This document shows, piece by piece, positions 11,007-21,452 of a stretch of 64,000 nucleotides of DNA. The position numbers and the translations under genes are program-made. How positions within the stretch are numbered: the first letter of the stretch is position 1; each line of letters begins with the position of its first letter. This DNA comes from Gnetum montanum (lineage: Eukaryota; Streptophyta; Gnetopsida; Gnetales; Gnetaceae): NCBI GenBank assembly GCA_015680685.1, contig MNCI01002315.1, positions 378,121-442,120 of the forward strand. The letters run 5' to 3'. The notes below the pieces were generated by a model. The model did no database searches. It had not been told where the DNA came from and saw only the letters and a program-made list of their open reading frames with translations.

Positions 11007-12093
11007 AACCCACATTCAAAGAGTTCGTAGGCTCTGGAAATGTCATTCGGAAGCAAGAGTTAAAGTCTTAACCACAAGAATTTACCAAAAGGACAAAAAT
11101 GCATCAACCAACATATAGACTATTGATACAATCGATAATGAGGTGCAAAATGGAGAAAGAATGATGGAAAGAAGAGAATGGAATGGAGTCCCAAGAACAA
11201 GGTGGTGTACAGCCCCTTATGTATTTATGGTTAATGTGACTTAGTAGATCTCATTCCAAATCCAGTCTCAAACAATCCACATCCTGTGACTTTGCATGAA
11301 TACACTTGGCCAATCCATCCACTTGAAGTAACAGGAATGCTTCCACCAAAGAGTCACCACCATTCCTAAAAAGTAAGAAAGGGAAAAAGTAGGAAGCGAG
11401 AAAGTGCCTTAGTTAGAGGGAACATGTTTTTTTAGTTCCATAACCAGTGCTTGTAGCCTAGATGATTATTTTGTCGAAGGGATGTGCTTTGAATTCTCAC
11501 TTTTTTTTTTGCATGAGAACCACACCGTGCAAAGACTTATTATTTTTATTAGCTCATCTTCCCGATAATGGATCAATGTTAGAATGGTAAGGAAAACTCA
11601 AGAAGAAAACATCCAAGCCCCCAAGAGAATGGCTAGCACAAATGCATCAAATCCCCTTAAAGTCACACCCTTTTCAATCCTTGAGTCCTTCCTTAGTTTG
11701 AGAAATGCCCAGTCACCAATTCATTAATAGTTTTATTATTAAGAAAGGGACCGTACAATTCCAAGCCAAGAGAGAGCATAGAAATTTATGAATGCATGGA
11801 TGATGTGGACTCATTACCTATTATATCAAAAGAACCATACCTTAGTATCAACATTATAACTCAAAGGTAAAAACCAAACATTAGCAATCAATAGAATACA
11901 GTTCATACCACCATCAGGAGCACTTATTAGGTGACGAACCTTAACAACACAAACAACCACACAAAGAAATGAAAGAGTATAAATGATGTTGCAAAACAAA
12001 ATCAAGAAAAGTTAAAGAAATTTGTAAAAGAAAAATGTGTAAAACAAAAACTTAAAAAGGAACTGAGGGCCTCAATTAATCAGAAGAGGTGGC

Positions 12094-12110
12094 CATCTCC
12101 CCCATGACTG
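12094..12110 (-). promoter_or_regulatory. Central PPT-like site after pol, R3
   Basis: Minus-strand CAGTCATGGGGGAGATG repeats the core of the 3' PPT (AGTCATGGGGG). It is present at the same place in R4, R5 and R8. It is followed closely by the reverse-complementary AGATCTCCTCC, so it can also form a hairpin. Confidence 0.5.
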
Positions 12111-12127
12111 CGTTGGAAGGAGGAGAT

Positions 12128-12337
12128 CTAAAATAATGAGCAGGGTTGTCCCTTCTCAGAGGTATTATGTGCACTGGCCATTCTAAGTTCATGGAAGGGT
12201 TTGGTTTGTTGCACATTGACTAGTAATCTCTTATCAGGGCTCTCAGGTTTATATATGGTCATGGCCCCTGAAGGAAAGGTTGTATGAATAATGTAAGATC
12301 CTTCCCACAGTGTTTGAAATTTTGTGCATTGTGGCAC
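12128..12337 (-). pseudogene. R3 integrase C-terminal GPY/F-like module
   Basis: TKFQTLWEGSYII ... KRLLVNVQQTKPF resembles the GPY/F module at the end of Ty3/gypsy integrases (W-x-GPY and VN-x-x-x-K-x-F/Y). No chromodomain follows, as expected outside the chromovirus branch. Confidence 0.7.
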
Positions 12338-12457
12338 ATGTGCGGGGTTCCAGTAGAGAACCTTATCTCCTAGTTGATACTTAACCTTTCAAATTTTCAA
12401 GTCACGACATTGCTTATTATATGCCTTATGCAACTCATTTGATGATAGGGTAGCTAA

Positions 12458-13456
12458 TCAGTTTTTGTCTAGCACGTTTAAAGTTGCCAACCTTTGTTTT
12501 TGTGCTAGATCAAGATCGAGGTGGAGCTCACAAGCCATGGATAGTGTATGGAGTTTGGTTTGAATCGGAAGCATTGGAAGCTTTCCATACACTAACTCAT
12601 AGGAAGAGTAGCCTATAGGAAGTTTACAAGTGTAGCGGTATGCCCAAAGAGCATCATTCAGTTTAGTGCTCCAATCTCGCCTATACTTTCTAATTGTCCT
12701 TATCAATATTTTAGTGATCTCCCTGTTGGTGACCTCAGCTTGTCCATTAGCTTGGGGGTGATAAGGTGTAGTCAATTTATGTTCAACCCCTAAGCGTTGC
12801 ATTAACTTCTGAAAAATTGCACCTGTGAAGTGTGTTCCGTTATCAGAAATAAGTGCACATGGCACACCAAACCTATTTACAATTTGTTGTTGCACAAATC
12901 GTGCAACTGTGGATAATGTGTAGTCTGTAACAGCAGCTACTTCAGCCCATTTTGTTAGATAGTCTATGGAAACTATAATGTAAGCTTTTCCATTGGACAT
13001 TGGTGTAATGGGTACCATAAAGTCTATCCCCCAAATGTCGAAGGGTTATAAACGTTGAATCCATTGTTGTAGACCCTCCATTCTAGCAGTCATTCCCCCA
13101 TCACGTTGACAGTGCTCACAAGATTGGACAAATTGATGGGCATCCCAAAATAATGTTGGCCAGTAATATCCTGCAAGAAGGATCTTAATAGTCGTTCGTC
13201 TCCCCGCATAGTGACCCCCACAAGGACCCTCATGAGCATCTTGGAGAACTCTCAGCTGGTCCACCTCGGGCACACACCATTGAACCAAGCCTTCAGGACA
13301 CACTTTGTAAAGTTGTCTGTTGATCTCCATGAAGTACTTGGCTCTATGAAGAAATTTTTGTTTCTTCCTAAAGTCGAGCTCCTGTGGTGTTTGTTGGGTA
13401 AGGAGATAGGCGAGAATGCTACTATACCAATTCGTCTCCATGGGTTGGTTATTCAC
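12458..13456 (-). pseudogene. R3 integrase, H2C2 zinc finger and DDE core
   Basis: Inserts element DNA into the genome. The HHCC finger lies at 13250-13110: HEGPCGGH and CEHC. The core frame 13018-12458 has SIDYLTKWAEV (Asp), ISDNGTHF (Asp) and GQAEVTNREI (Glu), with 35 residues between the second Asp and the Glu, the canonical DD35E spacing. A single TAA near 13044 separates finger and core. All catalytic and metal-binding residues are intact. Confidence 0.9.
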
Positions 13457-13596
13457 TACACCGGCAAAGAGGGCTTATCAGGAAAATGATCGAACATTAC
13501 ATATTCATCCTCCTTGCTATCCTAGCACAACCGAGATAAATGATCTACAACTACGTTCTCGATGCCCTTTCGATCAATCATCGTTAGATTGAACTC

Positions 13597-13881
13597 CTAT
13601 AGGATTACCAGCCATCGTATAATACGAGGGCTAACCGTTGGCTTGTTCATGAGGAACCAGATTGCGCTATGATCTGTATGGATGAACACTTTGTAACCTA
13701 ACACATAGTGCCTAAACTTATCCAGTGCAAACACTACAGCCATTAATTCTTTTTCTGTAGTTGTGTAGTTAACTTGTGCACCGACGATACTCCTACTTGC
13801 ACAATGGATGTAGTAAGGACGTTTTTGGTCATCTAACTGTGTAAGTACAGCTCCTAAGGCATAATTGGACATGTCAATCAT
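13597..13881 (-). pseudogene. R3 RNase H domain
   Basis: RNase H-like fold following RT. Catalytic residues appear as MIDMSNYALGAVL (Asp), TTEKELMAVVFAL (Glu) and FIHTDHSA (Asp). The segment RIIRWLVIL marks its C-terminal side. The frame of 94 codons is open and ends at a stop where the sequence should continue into the RKGIENVVVDHLS connector. Confidence 0.85.
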
Positions 13882-13950
13882 TATATGGAATGGTTTGGAC
13901 CAATTAGGAGCTTGTAGAATGGGAGTTTCTACAAGCTTTTGTTTCAGAGT

Positions 13951-14790
13951 TTAGAATGCTCGTTCACATTCCCTGGTCCATTCGAATGGTGCATCCTTCT
14001 TTGTTAGCTCTACCAACGGTTTGGCAATCTTGTAGAAGTTCTCAATGAATCTCCTATAGTAGCTAGTGTGTCCAAGGAATGACCGAATGTCTTTGATAGT
14101 TTTCGGTTGATGGGTGATTCCTTGGATGACGCTAACTTTATCTGGGTCTACCTTTATTCCTGAATGTGAAACCTTATGCCCAAGTACTATGCCTTCTTGG
14201 ACCATTAAATGGCTTTTCTGCCAGTTGAGCCTTAATTTGGTTTCTACGCATCTTTTCAGCACTTGCTCTAATCGGTCCAAGGCTTAATCAAAACTTGTTC
14301 CATAAGTGCAGAAGTCGTCCATAAAGACTTCCACTCCATTTCCTATCTGCTGTTGGAATATGCTTAGAACTAGGTGTTGAAACATGGTAGGAGCATTGCA
14401 CAAGCCAAACGACATTTGTTTATATGCAAACGTTCCTTAAGGACTGGTGAACGTTGTCTTGGCTTGATCTTCTGGGGCTATCCATATTTGGTTGTATCCA
14501 CTATAGCCATCTAGAAAGCTATAATAGTGATGCCCTGCTATGGTGTCTAAGACTTGGTTAGTGAATGGCAACGGAAAGTGATCCTTAAATGTTGCCATGT
14601 TCAACAACCTAAAATCTATGCACACACTCCATTTGCCTCCATTTTCAGCATGATCACCAGAGGGCTGATCCATTCACTATCAGCAATGGGATATATGAAC
14701 CCAGCATTAAGAAGTTGTTCTATTGCCTCTGTAGTTATTTTTGAGGTTTCATGGAGGGGTCAGTGTAAATCCTATGCTGGCATATCCTAG
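13951..14790 (-). pseudogene. R3 reverse transcriptase domain
   Basis: RNA-dependent DNA polymerase of the Ty3/gypsy type. First catalytic Asp in FLDGYSGY (near 14520); catalytic pair in VFMDDF (14311-14328). The palm is followed by thumb/connection motifs VLGHKVSHSGIKVDP and RSFLGHTSYYRRFI (14200-14050). Both catalytic motifs are intact. Two in-frame stops (near 14437 and 14284) split the domain. Confidence 0.88.
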
Positions 14791-15577
14791 GATCTATTCC
14801 AGTTAATTTGGGATATGACCAGGCAAAGGCTTTTGACCACTTGTTTATCACTTTCAGTAGACTTCCTTTTTGTTTGGAAGCAAGTCTTGCATTGATGATT
14901 ATCGATTTTCAATTTTTGAGGGTCATATATTCTAGACTGGTGGGCAATGGTTTCAAATCTAGGGGCTCTTGTTTAAATTTTTCAGGAATTTCCAACTTCC
15001 CCCAGTTGATGTTTTCAAGGTTAAGGCTTGGAAGTTGGCAGTGAACTTGCTCTAGTGTATCTATGCTTTCAATGTAAGCACAAGTTATTCCCTCAGTTAG
15101 TTCCATGCACGTTAGTGAGTTGCTCTCTTGATCAGCCATTAGCCACTGGGTGTCTTCTTATCGTGTGGCTGCTACATACAGGAACTTTTGTATATTAATG
15201 TCTTGTGCACACCGGTTGCATGTAGGCAATGCTAAACTTTGCACAACCCATGATCTCTGCATGCAGTTGCATCCTGTATCATTGTATGTGATGCATGGAA
15301 CCTTCTTCTTCTCGATCTTTCCAAAAGTGTTCTTCTTGGATATTTCCAGGGAAAGATTATGGATTCCTAGGCATGCATCTATAATGCTTAGCCATGCCCT
15401 TCCCATTATTGTCGGGAAGTCCCATTTACCATTATTTACTTGTATCACTAGGAAATTAGCTGGGTACGACCACCCACACATAGTGGTAACGATGTCCTCC
15501 GCCAGTCCCAAGGGAACAGTGATGGACTGGTCAGCCAGCTCTAGGTGAATATTGTTCTTTCTTAATGGAGGTAGGTT

Positions 15578-16213
15578 CTAGGCTTTGTACATCTCTTGTG
15601 ATATTAAGTTGACTCTGGAACCTGAGTCCAGAAGAGCTTTACATGGTTCATTCCCAGCAACTTGGAGACAGATTAGAGAGCTTCCAGGATTAGAGAATTT
15701 CCTGGGAAGGTGGCCCACCTTAATCCAGTTAGTAATGACATGTGTTAACATAATCATATGCGTTGAGCTCGGTCTTTGGTTTGAAGGGAGCTCTGAAGCC
15801 TTATTTGATGGAGAGGCGTTTAGAGGTTCAACTGCTTGTGGTTGTGAGGGCTTGGTTGGACTGTTGGTTCTGAAGAAAGGTCTTTTCTTCATAAGGTTGT
15901 CAGAACCAACTGCGGGTTGAGGATTTACAACCCTCATGGCATTACGTTGCTGCGGTTGAGTAGGGAGTTTCCCTTGCATTGCTGGAGCGGGTGGTAATGG
16001 AGCTATCGGTGTGAGAGTTGCAGATGGATTTGAAGGATGGTATGCTTGTGGGTTATCTCCTGTAGGAGAAGGAGTTCTATAATACTCCCAAGCTTGGTAG
16101 TGATGTTGTGGTGTAACGTGACCAACAAAGTCACGTGGAGAGATTGGATGCTGCAAGTAGTACCCATATGGGTCTGGTTGCCGGTAGGGGTATTGTTGCC
16201 TTGGTGGTGGCAT
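15578..16213 (-). pseudogene. R3 gag C-terminal linker and protease N-terminus
   Basis: Open frame of 211 codons. The first 90 residues are rich in Pro, Gln and Tyr (MPPPRQQYPYRQPDPYGYY). A variable linker follows, and the frame ends with the aspartic protease motif LLDSGSRVNLISQEM. The retropepsin works as a dimer and cuts Gag-Pol. The protease continues past a stop into 15511-15158. Confidence 0.8.
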
Positions 16214-16399
16214 CCCCCATGATTGTGGGTATTGCCACTGTTGATGTTACTCAACAGGTTGTGGTGGAGTTTCACTTGGATAATATGTTGAAGGTTGGTG
16301 GAATTACCTTGCGTTACCTTGGGGATAAGGTAACCGTCGGGGTGTTTGCCGTTTATTAAGTCATGGGTTGAGTACATATGCCCCAGACTCTTGTAAATG

Positions 16400-18286
16400 T
16401 GAGATCATTGGGCAACATCCCTTAGGATGGTCATATTGGCATATCTCGCATCCACCATAAGTTTCTGTGTCTAAATCCACAACCTCTTCCATGATGGCCA
16501 TTTTACCCTTATCCTTGTTATGTGCATTATCTACTTCTCTCTTTTTCTTTTTGTCATGCTCACTACCTCACTCCCTAGACTCCTCTACAATTTTAAGAAA
16601 AGTTTCAAACCTACTATCCATGGATTCCCACATTTGGTCTACCTTTGTCGATACTTCAGTTGTTAACTTTTGAAGCATCAAAGTTTTTCTTTTCACCATC
16701 TCTTTGAGTGGTGATTCTTCTTCCTCCTCACAGAATCTCACTCCCCCTTTTTGGAGGGAAGGATCTCTGTTGTACTCTTCTGCACTTTCTTTCTTTTGTA
16801 GCTCACCTTCTTCTTTCGCTACTTGCTCTAGAAATCTATGAATTTGATGAGACCTAAGCTCTGATAATCTCCCTTGGGCATACGTCCCAAGGGTTCTTCT
16901 TGTTTCATGCCTTAGTCCATCTACGAGATGGCGTAGTTGATCCTGCTGTGAATAACCATGGCCAGGGCAACGATGTAACAGTGCGTAATAGCGGCCCATG
17001 GCAACATCCAAGGATTCATGATTTCCTTTCTTCCATCCTTGGATTTGCTTTTGCAGGTTAGACACTTGGGAGTACGTTTGGTACTTATCATTGAATAGTT
17101 CTAACATTGTACTCCACCTCCGAATGGATTTCGGTTCTAAGGACCGATACCAGCTTTCAGCTTCTTTTACTAGTGTCCCTGGGAACAACTTAAGTTTTTA
17201 CCATTTTTTTCTATGTTTTGCAAGGCACATGCATCATGGAATGTTTGTAAATGATTTTGAGGATCAACATTGTATTCCCCTTCAAATTGTGGGATGTTTT
17301 TCATGTCTAACCTCTTGATCCTACTATACTTTTGGTGCCTTGATGGAACTCTTACGACCTCCGTTATATCTAGCATGCTTCTAGTTATGAGTAGGGGTTC
17401 TTCATGGTCATCTTGTTCATAGCATCTATGGTGTCTACGCGATTCCCTACTCTTCCTTCTTCTATGCCTTGATTCCTTAGAGTGCCCTCATCCTCGTTCT
17501 CGACTGTCTTGTCGATGTTTTTCACTCTGTTTCCCCTTATCCTCATGATTGGTTTCCTTATGGCTATGTACGGACACTGAAGGAGAGGGTGAATGTGATG
17601 ATGAAGGTGAAGAAGAAGGAGAACCATCGCCATGACGGTGTTTTCTACCTTCTCTTCGGTGGTATTGGCCTTGATCATGATCACGATTAGAACATCTGCC
17701 CTTATCATGTGTTCATGTTCCCTCGTTGAACACTTCATGTTCATGGGTATCAGAACCGGGGTTGTGAACCATGGAGTGGAGGTTCTGATACACCACCTCT
17801 TGACCATCGTTAGGAGGGGGAACATCATTTGGTGAGGAACCTATTGAAGCAGGTTCACCACCCCCAATTTCACTTAAGACGTACGGAGCGTTGTGGGGCC
17901 ATTTACCCTTCAAGGATGTGTGGTAACTCTCTTGTCGCAAGTCCCTTTGACGTTGTGCTTCTATGGGATGATAGTCCCTTGTGTCATGATCACATGCAAT
18001 GTATTCTGCATATAAGAGTGACATGCCTATTCATGTGAGAGCACGAAGGAGCATGTTGGGGACTGATCGGTCTAGAGGCAACACTATGTTACCCTGCAAG
18101 TCTCTCCAACGCACTTGTTCATCTTGACGGAGAATAAAGGTGAAATTGGGTACATACTCATCATGATGAGTATATACCACGAAATTGTTGAGGAACTGGT
18201 AGATCTTGGTTACGTGTATTATGCCGCCAACTGTCTCTTGTGTTAGTCCTAGGCAGTGAAATGCTCTTATGTGAAGAAGAAGACAT
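16400..18286 (-). pseudogene. gag: R3 gag
   Basis: Gag from ATG 18284-18286 (MSSSSHKS). Modules in order: N-terminal module PNFTFILRQDEQ / WRDLQGNIVL (18170-18090); an RS-like Arg/Ser/His-rich linker (17700-17430, e.g. RHRRRKSRESRRHHR); the capsid domain (Retrotrans_gag type), from DMKNIPQFEGEY (17310) through ESWYRSLEPKSIRRW and LRHLVDGLRHETRRTL (17188-16900) to a coiled-coil tail; and a zinc knuckle (16415-16450). Lesions seen: a frameshift near 18170, TGA codons in the RS linker, and a frameshift near 17180. It is much longer than a minimal plant gypsy gag because of the N-terminal module and RS linker. Confidence 0.82.
16415..16450 (-). other. R3 gag zinc knuckle, variant spacing
   Basis: CEICQYDHPKGC: C-x2-C-x3-H-x3-C instead of the usual C-x2-C-x4-H-x4-C. 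The same spacing is seen in R7 and R8 and, with a metal ligand lost, in R4 and R6. Confidence 0.75.
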
Positions 18287-18411
18287 TTTGTCTTGTTCAG
18301 TGTGCGATTTACCATTGTCTTATCTTTCCTTGATTAACCCTAAGGGTTCGTTCTAGCATTCCAACGATATGGATGATTTCCTATGTTCTACGTAGCACAC
18401 AAACAACTAAG

Positions 18412-18429
18412 TCCCCGACAACGGCACCA
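18412..18429 (-). promoter_or_regulatory. R3 primer-binding site (tRNA-Asp)
   Basis: TGGTGCCGTTGTCGGGGA on the minus strand, one base from the LTR end. It differs from the complement of the plant tRNA-Asp 3' end at two C-to-T positions. It is the best preserved PBS here. Confidence 0.85.
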
Positions 18430-18430
18430 A

Positions 18431-19201
18431 TGATGAGTGATGAGGTATCCCTACACTCAACCATACGAATACAAGCGTTTCACGCGCGATCCAGTCGAAC
18501 TCCAAGGACTAAGTGCTTACACGCCTTAATGGAACACACAAGGTTAATCAATCGTTCTCCTCCCAAACTTGTATTATCATGGTTGTATGGTTAAGTAAGC
18601 TTGAGGTATGTGATTTTTATAACTTTTATCTTTTTGATGTCTTATGCTAATAAGGGGAAGGGAAAGAGAACTAAGTTACTAACTTACATTAACTATTCAT
18701 TAACTAAGTTCTAATTGTTCCTAACACCAGTATTTGTTCCCACTTGCCATACACATCCTAAACCAGTGCAATGCTGCTGGGATTACCAAACACTAATCGT
18801 TACCGGGTTACCAAGCACTACACGCATGCTCGAAGCGGTCGTACTGAGTGTATTTAACTAAGGGGGTTGAAGGTTGAGAAAGATATCAATTAACTAGAAA
18901 AGCATTTAAACATTCAATAATAATTAATTACTATTTAGCTTAATCTATATGCTGCAAGGTTTATCATAAAGTTCATCTTTATTGTCGTACACAAATGTGT
19001 GCTCAGGTACAAATTGTTCGAATAAAGATCCGTTCACTCTATGACTCCTACTATAGGCACACAGAAATTATTCTATCTCTGGAATGGTAAAACTGCAAGA
19101 GTTTGGCTAAGTATCTAAGTCTAACTAACTTGAATAAGGGAAAGTCGCCTCTTATTTATAGAAGATGAGGCAGGACACGATATTACTCTCACTACTTATC
19201 A
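18431..19201 (-). repeat. R3 5' LTR with rearranged outer end
   Basis: Matches 9431-10218 closely up to 19183 (ACACGATAT). The last about 35 bp (GATATC repeats and ACTCATCA) are replaced by TACTCTCACTACTTATCA, which is almost identical to the end of the host R2 LTR at 19216-19232. ATTAG follows as target duplication. Confidence 0.85.
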
Positions 19202-19232
19202 ATTAGGCATAGGGAACTCTCACTACTTATCA

Positions 19233-20360
19233 AATTCTATCCACAATATTTTTATCATGTATACCTCATACAAACACATGTCACTAAATACTATATTACT
19301 ACTATAGATTAATAGTAGAAGTCTTATTTAATACAATTATACATATTTTCATCAATATTAATCAAGTTGAGATTTTAATTTTATTGCTTCCTAAGATTAT
19401 AAAGTTGGAGGTTAGCCTATCCCTGTTATTTTTTATGATAAACTCATTTTGCTTTATATTCAACATAAGTTTAATCTTTTTGATCCTATTTCAACTAGAG
19501 TAACCATACATGCAAATCAATGGTTCACTTGGAATAATCATAGAGTTGTTTAAGATACAATCATTTCAAGACTTGACAAAGTTCTTATATCCTCTATAGT
19601 AGTTTGTAACCAAATCTTTCCATGAATCCTCCTATTTATGCTATTTTTCAATACACTTTATCTGATCATGTTCTTATTTTTTATCTTTTAATAATTCATT
19701 AGCTGAACTAAAAACATGGATTGAATAAGATTTTTATTTTTAATATTATTTTCTGTCTAGTAATTCTTATTGTAGTCTTCTAATAAAAGCTTGGAATATT
19801 AGCCCAAGGCCAAGAAATGAAAATGGTTAGATTACATGATCAAATGATACTATGAAAAGAATAACAAAGATGTGTAGGCACTTGGAAAGAAAATTCAAAT
19901 TAAAAAGAACTAAATTAAGGTTAGATGTTAAGCACAATATTCAATGTCTCACTTAATAAGTTTGCCATTCTCTTGGTGATGTTTTTCTTCAACAAGAGCT
20001 AGCTCACACAAGATCTATCCTCATTGTGTTAAGTACTTTTGAAGTTCAAAGTGTGTAATTGAAAGCTCAAGTTAACTAGATTCATGTTAGAGATAAACTT
20101 ATAAAAGGTTTTTATTTTTAAGATATTAACAAATGTACCTCTTCATAGGAAGATTAATTCTATTTTAGTAGATGGTTCACTTGTGGACTAAGATGTGGTA
20201 TTAGCTAGTATTTTTATTAGTTTTATAAGCAACTCTTTTTCTTTAAAGGTGTAAACATGTAGAAAATGGATGCCATTTTGTAGAAAATTCTAGTCCATAA
20301 CATGGATATGATGCCTCAAAATTTTCTCTTTTTGGATAATGTCACAAATGTAGTGATGTT
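19233..20360 (+). pseudogene. L1-type LINE, endonuclease 3' part and linker (left fragment)
   Basis: Non-LTR retrotransposon fragment on the plus strand. At 19521-19550 WFTWNNHRV, then ISRLDKVLIS and, about 20 codons later, a SDHVLI-like end match the C-terminal signature of L1 apurinic-like endonucleases (TW-N ... SRLDR-L ... SDH). Downstream, toward 20360, the frame is a stop-rich linker typical of the region before RT. R4 is inserted after ATGTT at 20360; the LINE resumes at 43731. The 5' part (ORF1, endonuclease N-terminus) is not present in the window. Confidence 0.65.
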
Positions 20361-21176
20361 TGATGAGCAACGAGTATACCCTACACTGAACCATAGGAAT
20401 CACTAGTGTTCCCTAAGCAATCTGGTCAAATTCTATAGACTTTAGTTCTCTAAGTACACAGGGCTTAGGAGGTGAATCTACAAATCATGATCATTGTCTT
20501 CTTAGTTCCACTTGTGAGGTGCAAGTGTATGATTATGTGTAACGAAGGCATCTAATTTTTATCATTTTAATCACCTAAGTACTAGAAAATAAATTAATGA
20601 ATGTTTAATTAATCTAATAACTAACTATCACTTAACTAATCCTAACATAAGCATCCATTCCCACTTACCGTACACATCCTGAACATGTTGCAACACTATT
20701 GGGTTACTAAGAATTAGGCGCTACTAGAATTACCAAGTGTTAACATATGCTCGAAGTAGTCATACTTATGTTTGTTATTTAATCAATTTATATTACTTAA
20801 TTAGAATTCATTAAAGTAAAGTGCATGAATAATAAATGCATAAGGAAAAATTAATATATTCCAGGTCCTGTAAGGTTTATCAGAAAAGCTCGTCTTTATT
20901 ATTGTTCACACTGAGGTGCTTAGGTACATCAATGCTCAAATAAAGATTCATATACTTCTTTAACTCCTATTGCAGGCACTCAGAAAATATTCTAACTTTT
21001 GGAAGGAAAAGCTACAAGAGCTTCACTACCACTAATGAAAAGATGCCATAAATGCCGTAGGTAGATGCACATTTATAGGTGATGACAGGGTGCCATGTCG
21101 ATGAGTACTCATCCACGTAGCAAACCCTATGTCAATGGCATCCCGTTGACACGACCCAATGACTCACGCTTCATCA
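20361..21176 (-). repeat. R4 3' LTR
   Basis: 816 bp, TGATGAGC ... TTCATCA. TATA box on the minus strand at 21071-21077 (CTATAAATGTGC). Confidence 0.88.
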
Positions 21177-21190
21177 TACCCCCATAACTA
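21177..21190 (-). promoter_or_regulatory. R4 polypurine tract
   Basis: TAGTTATGGGGGTA on the minus strand, next to the 3' LTR. Confidence 0.8.
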
Positions 21191-21452
21191 AATGAAAACT
21201 CGTCCTTGAGTTAACAAAAGGAGGAACAAGTTCTTTACAAAATTTTGGGAATGTATGGGATTGTTGAATAACTATAAATGCACAAACTAACACATTAAAA
21301 ACTAAATTCCCAAGTGTACGGATAGATAATCATTACAAAAATGGATGTTCATGACAAAAAAAATTGAACACCATGAAAAAAATGACAACATAACTCCTCT
21401 AATGGCTTGAAGACGGGGGAGAAGATTAGATAGTCCTAGGTGGTGGAGGTTC

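Larger units (their letters stand above)
10233..12090 (-). other. R3 conserved noncoding tract between pol and 3' LTR, with short ORFX start remnant
   Basis: About 1.86 kb without a long meaningful ORF, yet alignable block by block with R4, R5, R6, R7 and R8. Blocks on the minus strand from the pol side: a T-rich stretch; the cluster around 11780-11820 (GGACTCATT); the T-run/hinge at 11485-11545; the AACATGT block near 11425; the three-way fold at 10959-11006; a PPT-like copy at 10771-10786; and an intron-like segment at 10591-10650 ending at an ATG (10588-10590). After this ATG only a broken frame of about 120 codons remains before the PPT. Confidence 0.7.
12128..15628 (-). pseudogene. pol: R3 pol (protease to integrase), near-complete but interrupted
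   Basis: Continuous pol homology on the minus strand. The protease active site is DSGSRVNLIS, with GAC TCA GGT at 15620-15628. A post-protease region follows at 15511-15158 (MGRAWLSIIDACLGI), then a linker ending PLDLKPLPTSLEY (15139-14909). RT follows, with IDFRLLN, PLPFTNQVLDT, FLDGYSGYNQI, FGLCNAP and FMDDF (14311-14328), then RNase H and integrase. Visible nonsense changes include a TAA in the SP-GTFAY segment near 14437, TAA near 14284 and TAA near 13044. By itself it cannot give one polyprotein. Individual domains are described separately. Confidence 0.88.
9431..19201 (-). mobile_element. R3: near-complete Ty3/gypsy (Athila/Tat-type) retrotransposon
   Basis: A 9.8-kb minus-strand element with both LTRs, PBS, gag, protease, RT, RNase H, integrase, a conserved noncoding 3' tract and PPT. 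It is the only copy here with all replication domains, though each is interrupted by a few stops or frameshifts. It lacks ORFX apart from its start region. It was inserted into the R2 3' LTR (GTTAG / ATTAG duplication). The outer end of its 5' LTR is abnormal (see LTR entry). Confidence 0.9.
5540..19232 (+). mobile_element. R2: Athila/Tat-type LTR element, 5'-truncated, interrupted by R3
   Basis: Plus-strand element represented by ORFX, 3' untranslated tail, PPT and 3' LTR. No gag, PBS or 5' LTR is visible, so the 5' part is lost; the left boundary is approximate. The 3' LTR starts at 8606 and runs to 9430, where R3 was inserted. It resumes at 19202 and ends at 19232 with the expected TTATCA terminus. 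R3 is flanked by GTTAG (9426-9430) and ATTAG (19202-19206), a target duplication with one mismatch. Confidence 0.75.

Noticed and set aside
15150-16359. Plus-strand open frames of 74-132 codons across 15150-16359.
   Set aside because: Antisense to R3 protease and gag linker, whose minus-strand frames show family motifs.
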